Part shown: piece after piece, positions 6,337 through 12,286 of the stretch
Numbering within the stretch: position 1 is the stretch's first letter
Layout of the letters: each line of letters opens with the position of its first letter
NCBI RefSeq assembly: GCF_025149945.1
Contig: NZ_JALXVH010000060.1
Location: forward strand, 1 to 14,356
DNA length: 14,356 nt
Origin: Kocuria sp. p3-SID1428
Lineage (GTDB): Bacteria; Actinomycetota; Actinomycetes; Actinomycetales; Micrococcaceae
Direction of reading: 5' to 3'
Program-made: the position numbers and the translations under genes
Notes under the pieces: generated by a model
Seen by the model: the letters and a program-made list of their open reading frames with translations, nothing else
The model's database searches: none
Told to the model about the DNA's origin: nothing

Positions 6337-7263
6337 ATGCAGCAGCGCACCGTGATCGGCCTGGACATCGGCGGGACCTCCACGCGCGGTCTGCGCGCCG
6401 ACGGTCCCGCGACCGCACCGGGCGCGGAGCTCGTCGTCGGCGCCGAGGCCTCCGCGGGCAGCTCCAACGTGCAGAACGTGCCCCGGGACCAGGCCCGCCG
6501 GCGGCTGGCCGCCGTGCTCGGCGAGCTGGGCGCGGCCAAGCTGGATCCGACCGCCCGCCGTGTGGACGTGGTGATCGGCGCTGGCGGCGTGGACACCGAC
6601 GACGACGCCCGCCGCCTCGAGCAGCTCGTGCGCGAGGCGGCGGGGGCCCTGAGCGGAGCACGGTTCCGGATCGTGCACGACACCCGCCTGCTGCTGGCCG
6701 CCGCAGGAGCGGACGAGGGCATCGCGCTGATCGCCGGCACCGGCTCGGTGGCCTGGGGACGCACCGCCGACGGCTCCGAGGCCCGCCGCGGCGGGTGGGG
6801 CTACCTGCTCGGCGACGAAGGCAGCTCCTTCTGGGTCGGCCGCGAGGCGGTGCGCCGGGCCCTGCGACGGGCCGATGCCGGCGAGCCGGCCGATGAGCTC
6901 GACCGCGCCGTGCTCGAGGCCCGCGGGCTGAGCGACCGCACGCAGCTGATCGCCGACTTCCACGACCGCTTCGAGCGCACAGCCTGGGCGGGGCTGGCCG
7001 CCCAGGTGGATCGCTGCGCGAGCACAGGCCACCTCGGTGCCCGCGAGCTGCTAGGGGCCGCCGCAGGGCATCTGCTCGAGATGGCGGCGGGCGTCGGCGA
7101 GCAGCTGGGCCTCACGGGCCCGGTCGTGCTGGGCGGAGGGCTGGGGTCGTCGTCGACCCTGGTGGGGGCCCTTTCCGAGCAGGCTGCGGACGCCGGGCTG
7201 AGCGCCCCGGAGCCTCTGCAGGTTCCGCCGGTGCGCGGGACGCTGCGCCTGGCCCGGACCTGA
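6337..7263 (+). CDS. BadF/BadG-type ATPase, N-acetylglucosamine kinase-like
   Basis: Sugar kinase of the ASKHA (actin/hsp70/hexokinase) fold, 308 residues, most like the BadF/BadG/BcrA/BcrD group that includes N-acetylglucosamine kinases. Visible motifs in order: phosphate-1 loop GLDIGGTSTRG (8-18), catalytic-type Asp in IVHD (Asp115), phosphate-2 GTGS (134-137), the group-specific GGWGYLLGDEGSSFWVG (152-168), and the adenosine motif VVLGGGLGSS (263-272). No cysteine cluster of benzoyl-CoA reductase activators is present, which favours a kinase over a radical-type activator. The likely reaction is ATP-dependent phosphorylation of GlcNAc or another cell-wall amino sugar; the exact substrate is inference. 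The mRNA looks leaderless. No transport or sugar-catabolic genes adjoin, so it appears to act alone. Confidence 0.85.
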   Translation: MQQRTVIGLDIGGTSTRGLRADGPATAPGAELVVGAEASAGSSNVQNVPRDQARRRLAAVLGELGAAKLDPTARRVDVVIGAGGVDTDDDARRLEQLVREAAGALSGARFRIVHDTRLLLAAAGADEGIALIAGTGSVAWGRTADGSEARRGGWGYLLGDEGSSFWVGREAVRRALRRADAGEPADELDRAVLEARGLSDRTQLIADFHDRFERTAWAGLAAQVDRCASTGHLGARELLGAAAGHLLEMAAGVGEQLGLTGPVVLGGGLGSSSTLVGALSEQAADAGLSAPEPLQVPPVRGTLRLART

Positions 7264-7284
7264 GCGCCGGCGCCCTCGCCCGCG

Positions 7285-7290
7285 TAGGCT
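7285..7290 (+). promoter_or_regulatory. -10 element for the tail-anchored protein gene
   Basis: TAGGCT (TANNNT) 22 bp past the kinase stop, implying a start of transcription near 7297 and a short leader containing AAAGAGG at 7315-7321. No -35 is visible. Confidence 0.4.
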
Positions 7291-7329
7291 CGGGGCACAC
7301 ACCCCCGTCCGATGAAAGAGGTGCTGATC

Positions 7330-8499
7330 GTGTCCCCGAATAGCTCCAGCGGCTCCCACGAGCAGCCGGGCGGCGCGCTGTCGCAGCCCTCGCAGCTCAC
7401 GCAGGCGGATCCGGAGCGCCTGAGCGCGCTGACGCGGGATGCGGAGGCCTCCCGCCAGAGGCTGCGGGCCGTCCTGTCGGACACCGGGGCCGAGCCCCGG
7501 GATCGGGTGGCGGCCGCCGTGCTGCTCGAGGCCGTCCTCTCGGACAGCGGCGCGATCGAGTTCCTGGACGACGAGACCGCCGCCAGCACCCAGGCCCTCG
7601 AGCTGCGGTTCGCGCCGGCGCTGCGCCCCGCCGCCGCACGGGCCCTCGGCACGCCGGCGACCGTGCAGCTGCTGAGCTGGGCCGCGCAGTCCAGCCCCGG
7701 GGCACCTCCCGTGGAGGCCGCCGAGGCGGCCGCGCACCTGGGCGTGGACGACGACGGGCTCATCTACGGCCGAGTCTCCCAGCGAGCCGTACAGATCGCC
7801 GAGCAGAAGGGCCTCAGCCGCGCCCTCAAGGACCGGCTGCGCCGACTCACCGACGCCCTGGGCCTGGCCGATCGGCAAGCCCGACGCCAGCGCGCCGAGC
7901 AGACCCCCGCAGACGGGGACACCGCGGCGGGCAGCAGCTCGACGCCACAGGCTCCTGCTCACCAGGACGACCCCAAAGCACAGGATCGCGACCGCCGGGG
8001 CGACTCCGCCCCGCGGGCCGCCGAGCGGCGGGGCGAGTCCGGGTCGCAGGATCGCGATCCTCAGGACGACCTCGCCCCGTCGTGGACCTCGGACGACGAT
8101 GCCGCCCTGGCCTCGATGCTGGGTCGAGAGCCGGACGATGAGCCTGTCTCGGATCGGTCGCGCCCGTCGGGCGATGCGAGCACTCAGCCCCCGCAGGCCC
8201 CGGACTTCGGCCGGCCCGTGGGCTTCGACGGCGGGGGCACCGCCGCCTTCGACCGACCCTCCGGCTCCGATGAGGACGTCCCGCAGGCCCAGCAGGGCAA
8301 TGGCCCGGGCTACGGCCCCGGCAGCGGCACGACCGAAGGCCAGCCGCCTCGCTCCTACGACTTCCGCTACCTAGGCGATGAGACGCCCAAGCCCACCACG
8401 GAGGCCGAGAAGGCCGAGTTCCGCACCACGCTGCGCAACTGGGGGATCTTCGCGCTGGCGCTGGTCCTGGTGCTGATCATCGTGGGCTTCATCCTCTGA
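7330..8499 (+). CDS. Tail-anchored acidic membrane protein, unknown function
   Basis: A 389-residue protein that I cannot assign. Residues about 25-190 look like a compact helical domain rich in Ala/Leu/Arg (QRLRAVLSDTG, VAAAVLLEAVL, RALKDRLRRLTDAL); residues about 190-345 are a disordered Asp/Gly/Pro/Gln-rich linker; the last 20 (NWGIFALALVLVLIIVGFIL) form one membrane helix ending at the C-terminus, preceded by YDFRYLGDETPKPTTEAEKAEFRTT. It should therefore sit on the cytoplasmic face. Start chosen at GTG 7330 because AAAGAGG lies eight bases upstream; an in-frame ATG at 7312 would add six residues but overlaps that ribosome site. Its final codons form half of a terminator hairpin. Convergent with the first lipoprotein gene. 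Confidence 0.82.
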   Translation: MSPNSSSGSHEQPGGALSQPSQLTQADPERLSALTRDAEASRQRLRAVLSDTGAEPRDRVAAAVLLEAVLSDSGAIEFLDDETAASTQALELRFAPALRPAAARALGTPATVQLLSWAAQSSPGAPPVEAAEAAAHLGVDDDGLIYGRVSQRAVQIAEQKGLSRALKDRLRRLTDALGLADRQARRQRAEQTPADGDTAAGSSSTPQAPAHQDDPKAQDRDRRGDSAPRAAERRGESGSQDRDPQDDLAPSWTSDDDAALASMLGREPDDEPVSDRSRPSGDASTQPPQAPDFGRPVGFDGGGTAAFDRPSGSDEDVPQAQQGNGPGYGPGSGTTEGQPPRSYDFRYLGDETPKPTTEAEKAEFRTTLRNWGIFALALVLVLIIVGFIL

Positions 8500-8518
8500 A
8501 ACGGCCACGATGATCAGC
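8472..8518. terminator. Bidirectional hairpin overlapping the stop codon
   Basis: GCTGATCATCGTGG (8472-8485) and its exact complement CCACGATGATCAGC (8505-8518) form a 14-bp stem with a 19-base loop that contains the TGA of the upstream gene. It stands between two convergent genes (stops at 8499 and 8526) and can serve both. The left arm encodes part of the C-terminal membrane helix. Confidence 0.6.
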
Positions 8519-8525
8519 GCAGGCC

Positions 8526-9554
8526 TCACCGGGCGGTGAACTCCCACGGGCCGCTGGACTCCACGGTGATGAAGTACTCCTCGGCCGGCAGCTCCATGGT
8601 GCCCTCGCCGGGGCCGATCTCGTTGAAGATCGTCTCGGCGGTGGGGCCGTCCGGATCGGCAGTCTCGGCCTTGACGATGAAGTTGCCGTCACCCTCGACC
8701 TGGACGTCGAAGGAGCCGGCCTCTTCGCCCGTCCAGTGGAAGACCTTGGAGCCGTCGGCCTTGACCGACTGACCGGGGCTGACGTCCGGGATCTCGTCGA
8801 TCGAGTAGACGTCGAACTGCCACTCGACATCGTCCTCGGCCGAGACCTTCACATCCGTGATGCGCTCGTCCATCCAGTAGGGATCTTCGAAGCCCACACC
8901 GGTGGTTCCGGGGACCACGCCGCCCATGGAGGTGGTGGAACCGTCCGTGCGCTGACCGGTGAAGTAGGCGTAGATGGAGCTGTCCCCGCTGGCGGAGCGA
9001 CTGGTGTAGACCGGCGCGTCCTCGCCGTCCGGGTGCTCCAGGGCGAACTCGCCGTCGCCGGAGCCGGACTCGGACTGCACCGGCTCCACATCGGGCAGGC
9101 CGGACAGCTCGACCACATCGCCCGTGGCGGAGGCCGAGCCGCCGTCCTCGGAGGAGTCGTCGGACGGGTCGTCAGAGGCTGCCTCCGAAGCATTCTCGGA
9201 GGCGTCCTCGGAAGCATCATCCGAGGACTGGTCCGTCGACTCCTCGGAGGCTTCAGCGGAGGACTCGGCGCTGGACTCGGCCGAGGAGCCCTCCGAGGCC
9301 GTTTCGCTGGCACCGGCGGACTCATCCGCGCCCTGGGACTCCTCGGAGGAGGACGAGCCGTCGGAGGGGTCTTCCTCGCCGGAGGGCACGCAGCCGCTGA
9401 GGGCCAGCCCGGCGCTGATCGACAGGGCGCCGAGGATCAGCGGCGAGCGTCGTCGCCGGGGCGCGCTCGAGTGCAGCTGCTCGACGAGCTGGGCGTCCAG
9501 CTCCTCATGCTCGGCGGGGGACGGCTGAGTGGTCCGTGACTTCCGGAAGCTCAT
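8526..9554 (-). CDS. Acidic lipoprotein 1 (paralog family), long N-terminal extension
   Basis: Predicted membrane-anchored lipoprotein of 342 residues. Lipobox LSGC with Cys55 follows RRRR and the hydrophobic stretch SPLILGALSISAGLA; a hydrophilic 36-residue extension (SRTTQPSPAEHEELDAQLVE) precedes it, unusually long for a signal peptide. Residues 58-144 are an almost pure Ser/Asp/Glu/Ala linker. Residues about 145-342 hold two related beta-rich units; the second contains GDGNFIVKAE, TIFNEIGPGEG and GPWEFTAR, matching landmarks in the two other lipoproteins here. The repeat resembles beta-sandwich units of actinobacterial and archaeal secreted proteins (SNF-IV, NEIG, DG-W); I know no function for it. 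AAGGAG seven bases before the ATG supports this start. More divergent than the other two copies. Divergent from the DinB-like gene. Confidence 0.85.
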   Translation of the reverse strand: MSFRKSRTTQPSPAEHEELDAQLVEQLHSSAPRRRRSPLILGALSISAGLALSGCVPSGEEDPSDGSSSSEESQGADESAGASETASEGSSAESSAESSAEASEESTDQSSDDASEDASENASEAASDDPSDDSSEDGGSASATGDVVELSGLPDVEPVQSESGSGDGEFALEHPDGEDAPVYTSRSASGDSSIYAYFTGQRTDGSTTSMGGVVPGTTGVGFEDPYWMDERITDVKVSAEDDVEWQFDVYSIDEIPDVSPGQSVKADGSKVFHWTGEEAGSFDVQVEGDGNFIVKAETADPDGPTAETIFNEIGPGEGTMELPAEEYFITVESSGPWEFTAR

Positions 9555-9709
9555 GGGGGTGCTCCTTCTGCGCGGTGATGCGGCGGATGCCGGTGGGTCC
9601 GGCTCTGACTCCATCCTGCCCCATCCGTTCCCTAAAGCACACACCTGTGTCGGCATGTCCCCGCATGACGCTCGCAGCGCGGGCCGCCCCGCATGTCGGC
9701 GCCCGGCCA

Positions 9710-9715
9710 TAGGCT
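9710..9715 (+). promoter_or_regulatory. -10 element for the DinB-like gene
   Basis: TAGGCT (TANNNT), giving a start of transcription near 9722 and a leader of about 43 bases that ends in the strong ribosome site AGGAGGA at 9755-9761. No -35 is seen at 16-18 bp. It lies in the 210-bp divergent region shared with lipoprotein 1. Confidence 0.45.
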
Positions 9716-9764
9716 CGGCAGACGACCCCGGAAGGACAGGGGCCAGCCGACCGCAGGAGGAACC

Positions 9765-10292
9765 ATGACCGCCGCCCAGCAGCTGCTCGAGGATCTCGCC
9801 CGCCGCCCCGCCGACACCGCACGACTCGTGCTCGACGGACTGGGCCTCCAGGAGGCGCACACCCAGCCCGACGGAACCCACAACTCGATCGTGTGGCTGA
9901 TCTGGCACGCCGCCCGCCAGGAGGATCTCCAGGTCGCCCAGCTCAGCGGCCGGGAGCAGGTCTGGAGCGCAGGCCGGTGGGGGCAGCGCCTGGGCATCGA
10001 TCGCGGAGCCGAGGACTTCGGCTTCGGCGACTCGGCCCAGGACGTCGGCGCGGTCACCACCAGCTCGCTCGAGCAGCTGGCCGCCTACCTCACCGAGGTG
10101 ACGGAGGAATCAGCGCGCTACGCGGCCTCGCTGTCGGACGACGAGCTCACCGAGGTCATCGACGACTCCTACGACCCGCCCGTGACCCGCGGCGTGCGTC
10201 TGATCTCGACCTTCGAGGACGCCTCGACCCACGTGGGCCAGGCCGCCTATGCCCGCGGCCTGGTGGAGTCCGGCTGGACGATCGGCTTCTGA
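9765..10292 (+). CDS. DinB-like / DUF664-type putative thiol S-transferase
   Basis: Cytoplasmic protein of 175 residues with the DinB-like four-helix pattern. NSIVWLIWHAARQEDLQVAQ carries the usual second-helix His (His48), and DASTHVGQAAYARGL near the C-terminus carries the last metal-ligand His (His156). Actinobacterial members of this superfamily (DUF664 and related) use a divalent metal and are proposed or shown to transfer mycothiol or other low-molecular-weight thiols. That role, in detoxification, is inferred from family. The third ligand is not obvious; His39 is a candidate. Start set by AGGAGGA three bases before the ATG region and by the absence of family sequence upstream. Convergent with the Trp-rich gene, the two stops being 25 bp apart. 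Confidence 0.82.
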   Translation: MTAAQQLLEDLARRPADTARLVLDGLGLQEAHTQPDGTHNSIVWLIWHAARQEDLQVAQLSGREQVWSAGRWGQRLGIDRGAEDFGFGDSAQDVGAVTTSSLEQLAAYLTEVTEESARYAASLSDDELTEVIDDSYDPPVTRGVRLISTFEDASTHVGQAAYARGLVESGWTIGF

Positions 10293-10310
10293 GGCCTCCC
10301 CGGCCGCTCA

Positions 10311-10329
10311 GCGCAGGTCAGCCCTGCGC
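10311..10329. terminator. Small hairpin between convergent genes
   Basis: GCGCAGG (10311-10317) and CCTGCGC (10323-10329) pair around a five-base loop containing the TGA of the minus-strand gene. It lies 18 bp beyond the DinB-like stop. It is short, but correctly placed for a two-way terminator. Confidence 0.4.
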
Positions 10330-10995
10330 AGGCCCGGCAGAGAGACCGGAGAACCACTGCCAGGTGCGATCCTTGGCCTCGGTCATGGACCCGGAGACGA
10401 TCCAGGCGATGTCATCGGAGCTGAGCGGGAACAGGGGGCGCTTCACGGCCTCCTCCCCCGCGACGTCCGCCGCACCGCCGTACTGGAGCTGATCGGCCCC
10501 GGTCGGATCCAGCTCGGCCCAGGGGTCCTCCTGCAGCTCCCCCGGGCGCGCCAGGCTCCACAGCTGGGCGAAGCTCAGCGTCGTGCCGCAGCGCCCGGCG
10601 AGCTCCCGCGCCACTGCGGCCGCACCGCGCAGCGGGCTGGCGTCGGGGGCTTCGGCCTCCGCCCCGGACAGGGCCTCAGCCTCACCGTCGGCAACCTGCA
10701 GGAAGGCCGCCAGCAGCGCCAGGGCCGCATCCAGCAGCGCCTCGTCGGCCTGCACAGGGTCCTCGGCCCCCGGAACTGCGACCCCGGGCGGCGCCGCCGG
10801 CAGCTGCGGCAGGATCCCGTCGAGCTGCTCCCACACCCAGCGCAGCCAGGACCACTGCGCGGGAGTCTCCGGACGGGTCTCCGGCTCCCAGTCCGTGGCA
10901 GCAGAAGCCCAGTCGGCGTCGAGGGCGGGATCGCCGGCGACCTTCGATTCCTGCGGCTGCTGGGGCGGGAGGGGTGCGGCGGGGTGGCTGAACAT
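10318..10995 (-). CDS. Hypothetical Trp/Pro-rich protein
   Basis: Unrecognised protein of 225 residues without signal peptide or membrane segment, so probably cytoplasmic. The N-terminus is Pro/Gln-rich (PAAPLPPQQPQE), followed by a tryptophan-rich amphipathic stretch (AQWSWLRWVWEQLDGILPQLP, about residues 46-66), an Ala-rich helix (LLDAALALLAAFLQVAD), a region with LAGRCGTTLSFAQLWSLARPGEL, and the C-terminus SSDDIAWIVSGSMTEAK then RTWQWF. Codon use equals that of its neighbours, supporting a real gene. A -10 element ends exactly six bases before the ATG, so the mRNA is probably leaderless. It lies between the strong terminator after lipoprotein 2 and the convergent DinB-like gene, and so is a single-gene unit. 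Confidence 0.75.
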   Translation of the reverse strand: MFSHPAAPLPPQQPQESKVAGDPALDADWASAATDWEPETRPETPAQWSWLRWVWEQLDGILPQLPAAPPGVAVPGAEDPVQADEALLDAALALLAAFLQVADGEAEALSGAEAEAPDASPLRGAAAVARELAGRCGTTLSFAQLWSLARPGELQEDPWAELDPTGADQLQYGGAADVAGEEAVKRPLFPLSSDDIAWIVSGSMTEAKDRTWQWFSGLSAGPAQG

Positions 10996-11001
10996 GCCGC
11001 C

Positions 11002-11007
11002 AGGCTA
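11002..11007 (-). promoter_or_regulatory. -10 element placing transcription start on the ATG
   Basis: Minus-strand TAGCCT, identical to that at 6325-6330 and at the same six-base distance from its ATG (10995). The spacing predicts a leaderless mRNA for the Trp-rich protein gene. GGCGG in between is too close to the ATG to be a ribosome site. Confidence 0.55.
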
Positions 11008-11032
11008 CTGACCACGGGCACCAGATGTGCAC

Positions 11033-11083
11033 GACGACGCCGCGCCGCAGCCCCTTGCTGGGGTTCTGCGGCGCGGCGTCGTC
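11033..11083 (-). terminator. Strong 18-bp hairpin terminator after lipoprotein 2
   Basis: GACGACGCCGCGCCGCAG (11033-11050) pairs perfectly with CTGCGGCGCGGCGTCGTC (11066-11083), with a further CCCC/GGGG stem inside closed by a TTGCT loop and a two-base TT bulge. It is the most stable hairpin in the window, 36 bp past the lipoprotein 2 stop. It insulates that gene from the leaderless promoter at 11002-11007. Confidence 0.75.
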
Positions 11084-11118
11084 AGCCATCGGTGGACTCG
11101 GGGCCTGCTGCCTCCAGC

Positions 11119-12075
11119 TCAGGAGCCGGAGCTGGCTGCCTCGTACTCCTCCTCGGTCATCGGGGTGAAGCTCCAGTTGCCGTCGGCTTCGACCGCGATG
11201 ATGTACTCGCCGTCCTCGATCTCCAGGCCGCCGGTCACGGCGCCGATCTCATTGAAGACGTACTGGGTGCCGGAGCCGTCGTCCTCCGGGGACTCGCCGT
11301 GGACGATGAAGTTCGACTCGCCGTCGTGCTCCACGGCCATGAAGGCGTCGTCCTCGGAGTTCCAGCGGACCAGGCCGGAGCCCTCCGACTCGACGGTGTC
11401 GCCCGCAGTGGCCTCCGGGATGGCGTCCATCTCGTAGAAGCTGATCGTGTAGGTCTCGCCGTCCTCGGCCTGCATGTCCCACTCGGAGGTATTGGAGTCC
11501 AGGCCGCCGTTCATGCCGTAGGGGTCCAGCAGGAAGGTCGAGGACTCGCCCGAGTCCGCGCCGTCGAGCATCTGGCCCTTGTCGGCCTCGCCGTAGATGT
11601 AGGTGTACTCCTCGTCCGAGGTGTTCTCGAAGACGACCACCAGGGGCTCGTCGTGCTCCGGGATCTTGACCGTGCCGCCGCCTTCGCCCTCGATGACCTC
11701 GAGGGGCTCACCGTTCATGGCGCCGGCATCGACCGTGTCGCCCGTGGCCGCGCTTCCCGAGGAATCCGAGTCCTCGGTGGCCTCACCGCTGGCCTCGGAG
11801 TCCTCGTCCGTGGGGGCGCCCTTGGCGTCGGTGCTCGCGTCGTCGTCCGCGTCCTCGGAGGGGGTCTCGCTCGAGTCCCGGTCGGAGTCGGTCGAGTCCT
11901 CGGACGGGGCCTGCGTCTCGGCTGCGGGCTGCTCGGTCTCGGCTGCGGGCTGCGTGGCCTCGGTCTCCTCGACGGCCGGCTCCGAGGTGGGAACGCAGGC
12001 GGAGAGACCGAAGGCGGCGGTCACCGCCAGCATGCCGACGGTCAGCGGGGTGCGGAGAGTGCGATTCGTGCTCAT
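11119..12075 (-). CDS. Acidic lipoprotein 2 (paralog family)
   Basis: Predicted surface lipoprotein of 318 residues. The signal peptide (RTLRTPLTVGMLAVTAAF) ends in lipobox LSAC with Cys27. Residues about 30-112 are a Ser/Glu/Asp/Ala/Thr linker including a seven-residue duplication (PAAETEQ then PAAETQA). Two units of one beta-rich domain follow, about 124-220 and 232-305: GGTVKIPEHDEP, LVVVFENTS and FLLDPYGMNGGLDSNT in the first; GLVRWNSEDD, AVEHDGESNFIVHGE, FNEIGAVTGGLE and DGNWSF in the second. No catalytic motif is seen; a binding or structural role outside the membrane is likely but unproven. AGGAGG lies five bases before the ATG. It is about as long as lipoprotein 3 and clearly its sister; the 212-bp gap between them includes a terminator, so they are probably not one operon. 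Confidence 0.88.
   Translation of the reverse strand: MSTNRTLRTPLTVGMLAVTAAFGLSACVPTSEPAVEETEATQPAAETEQPAAETQAPSEDSTDSDRDSSETPSEDADDDASTDAKGAPTDEDSEASGEATEDSDSSGSAATGDTVDAGAMNGEPLEVIEGEGGGTVKIPEHDEPLVVVFENTSDEEYTYIYGEADKGQMLDGADSGESSTFLLDPYGMNGGLDSNTSEWDMQAEDGETYTISFYEMDAIPEATAGDTVESEGSGLVRWNSEDDAFMAVEHDGESNFIVHGESPEDDGSGTQYVFNEIGAVTGGLEIEDGEYIIAVEADGNWSFTPMTEEEYEAASSGS
11272..11331 (-). repeat. 60-bp block, copy in lipoprotein 2
   Basis: Identical at every base to 12446-12505 in lipoprotein 3. It encodes 20 residues around HDGESNFIVHGESPEDDG in the second beta unit. Flanking sequence diverges at once on both sides. Confidence 0.9.
11915..11953 (-). repeat. 18-bp direct repeat in the linker of lipoprotein 2
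   Basis: GTCTCGGCTGCGGGCTGC at 11915-11932 is repeated exactly at 11936-11953, period 21 bp (seven codons, PAAETEQ / PAAETQA on the minus strand). The in-frame period suggests the linker length changes by slippage. Confidence 0.75.
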
Positions 12076-12142
12076 GACGACCTCCTGAGATCGTGTCATC
12101 GGTGGTGCTCGGGGGATGTGCCTGTCGGTCCTCTTCGTTCCG

Positions 12143-12157
12143 ACACCCCAGAGTTAA
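12143..12157 (-). promoter_or_regulatory. Conserved upstream element of lipoprotein 2, with possible promoter
   Basis: Read on the minus strand TTAACTCTGGGGTGT, matching 13 of 15 bases of an element before lipoprotein 3 (13324-13338). The first six bases could be a -10 with TTGCGC 17 bp upstream (12175-12180) as -35. Three CGCAAA copies (12162-12167, 12176-12181, 12224-12229) lie in this AT-richer region. Confidence 0.35.
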
Positions 12158-12250
12158 CCATCGCAAATGTACAGGCGCAAACCCCTGGTGCTCGTGCGGG
12201 CGAATGTGACGAACCTTTACTTCCGCAAACGAGGCTGCTCGAACACGCGA

Positions 12251-12265
12251 GAGCCCGGCGGGCTC
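12251..12265 (-). terminator. Candidate terminator after lipoprotein 3
   Basis: GAGCCC (12251-12256) and GGGCTC (12260-12265) around a three-base loop, 22 bp past the stop of lipoprotein 3. Short stem, no U-tract, correct position. Confidence 0.45.
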
Positions 12266-12286
12266 GGACCGCCCGCCCGCGAGCGA

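Noticed and set aside
7312..7332. ATG 7312 as the start of the tail-anchored protein
   Set aside because: The AAAGAGG at 7315-7321 fits the GTG at 7330 and lies inside the coding region if ATG 7312 is used.
9124..9528. Ser/Glu-rich plus-strand frame opposite the lipoprotein 1 linker (similar ones at 11603-12088 and 12795-13115)
   Set aside because: Repeated TCC/TCG and GAG/GAA codons read as Ser/Glu in antisense too (GGA/CGA/CTC shifted); lipobox and ribosome sites fix the minus strand as coding.
12160..12230. Three CGCAAA copies as a short tandem repeat or CRISPR-like array
   Set aside because: Only six bases each, irregular spacing and no spacer/repeat structure; noted only as possible regulator contacts.
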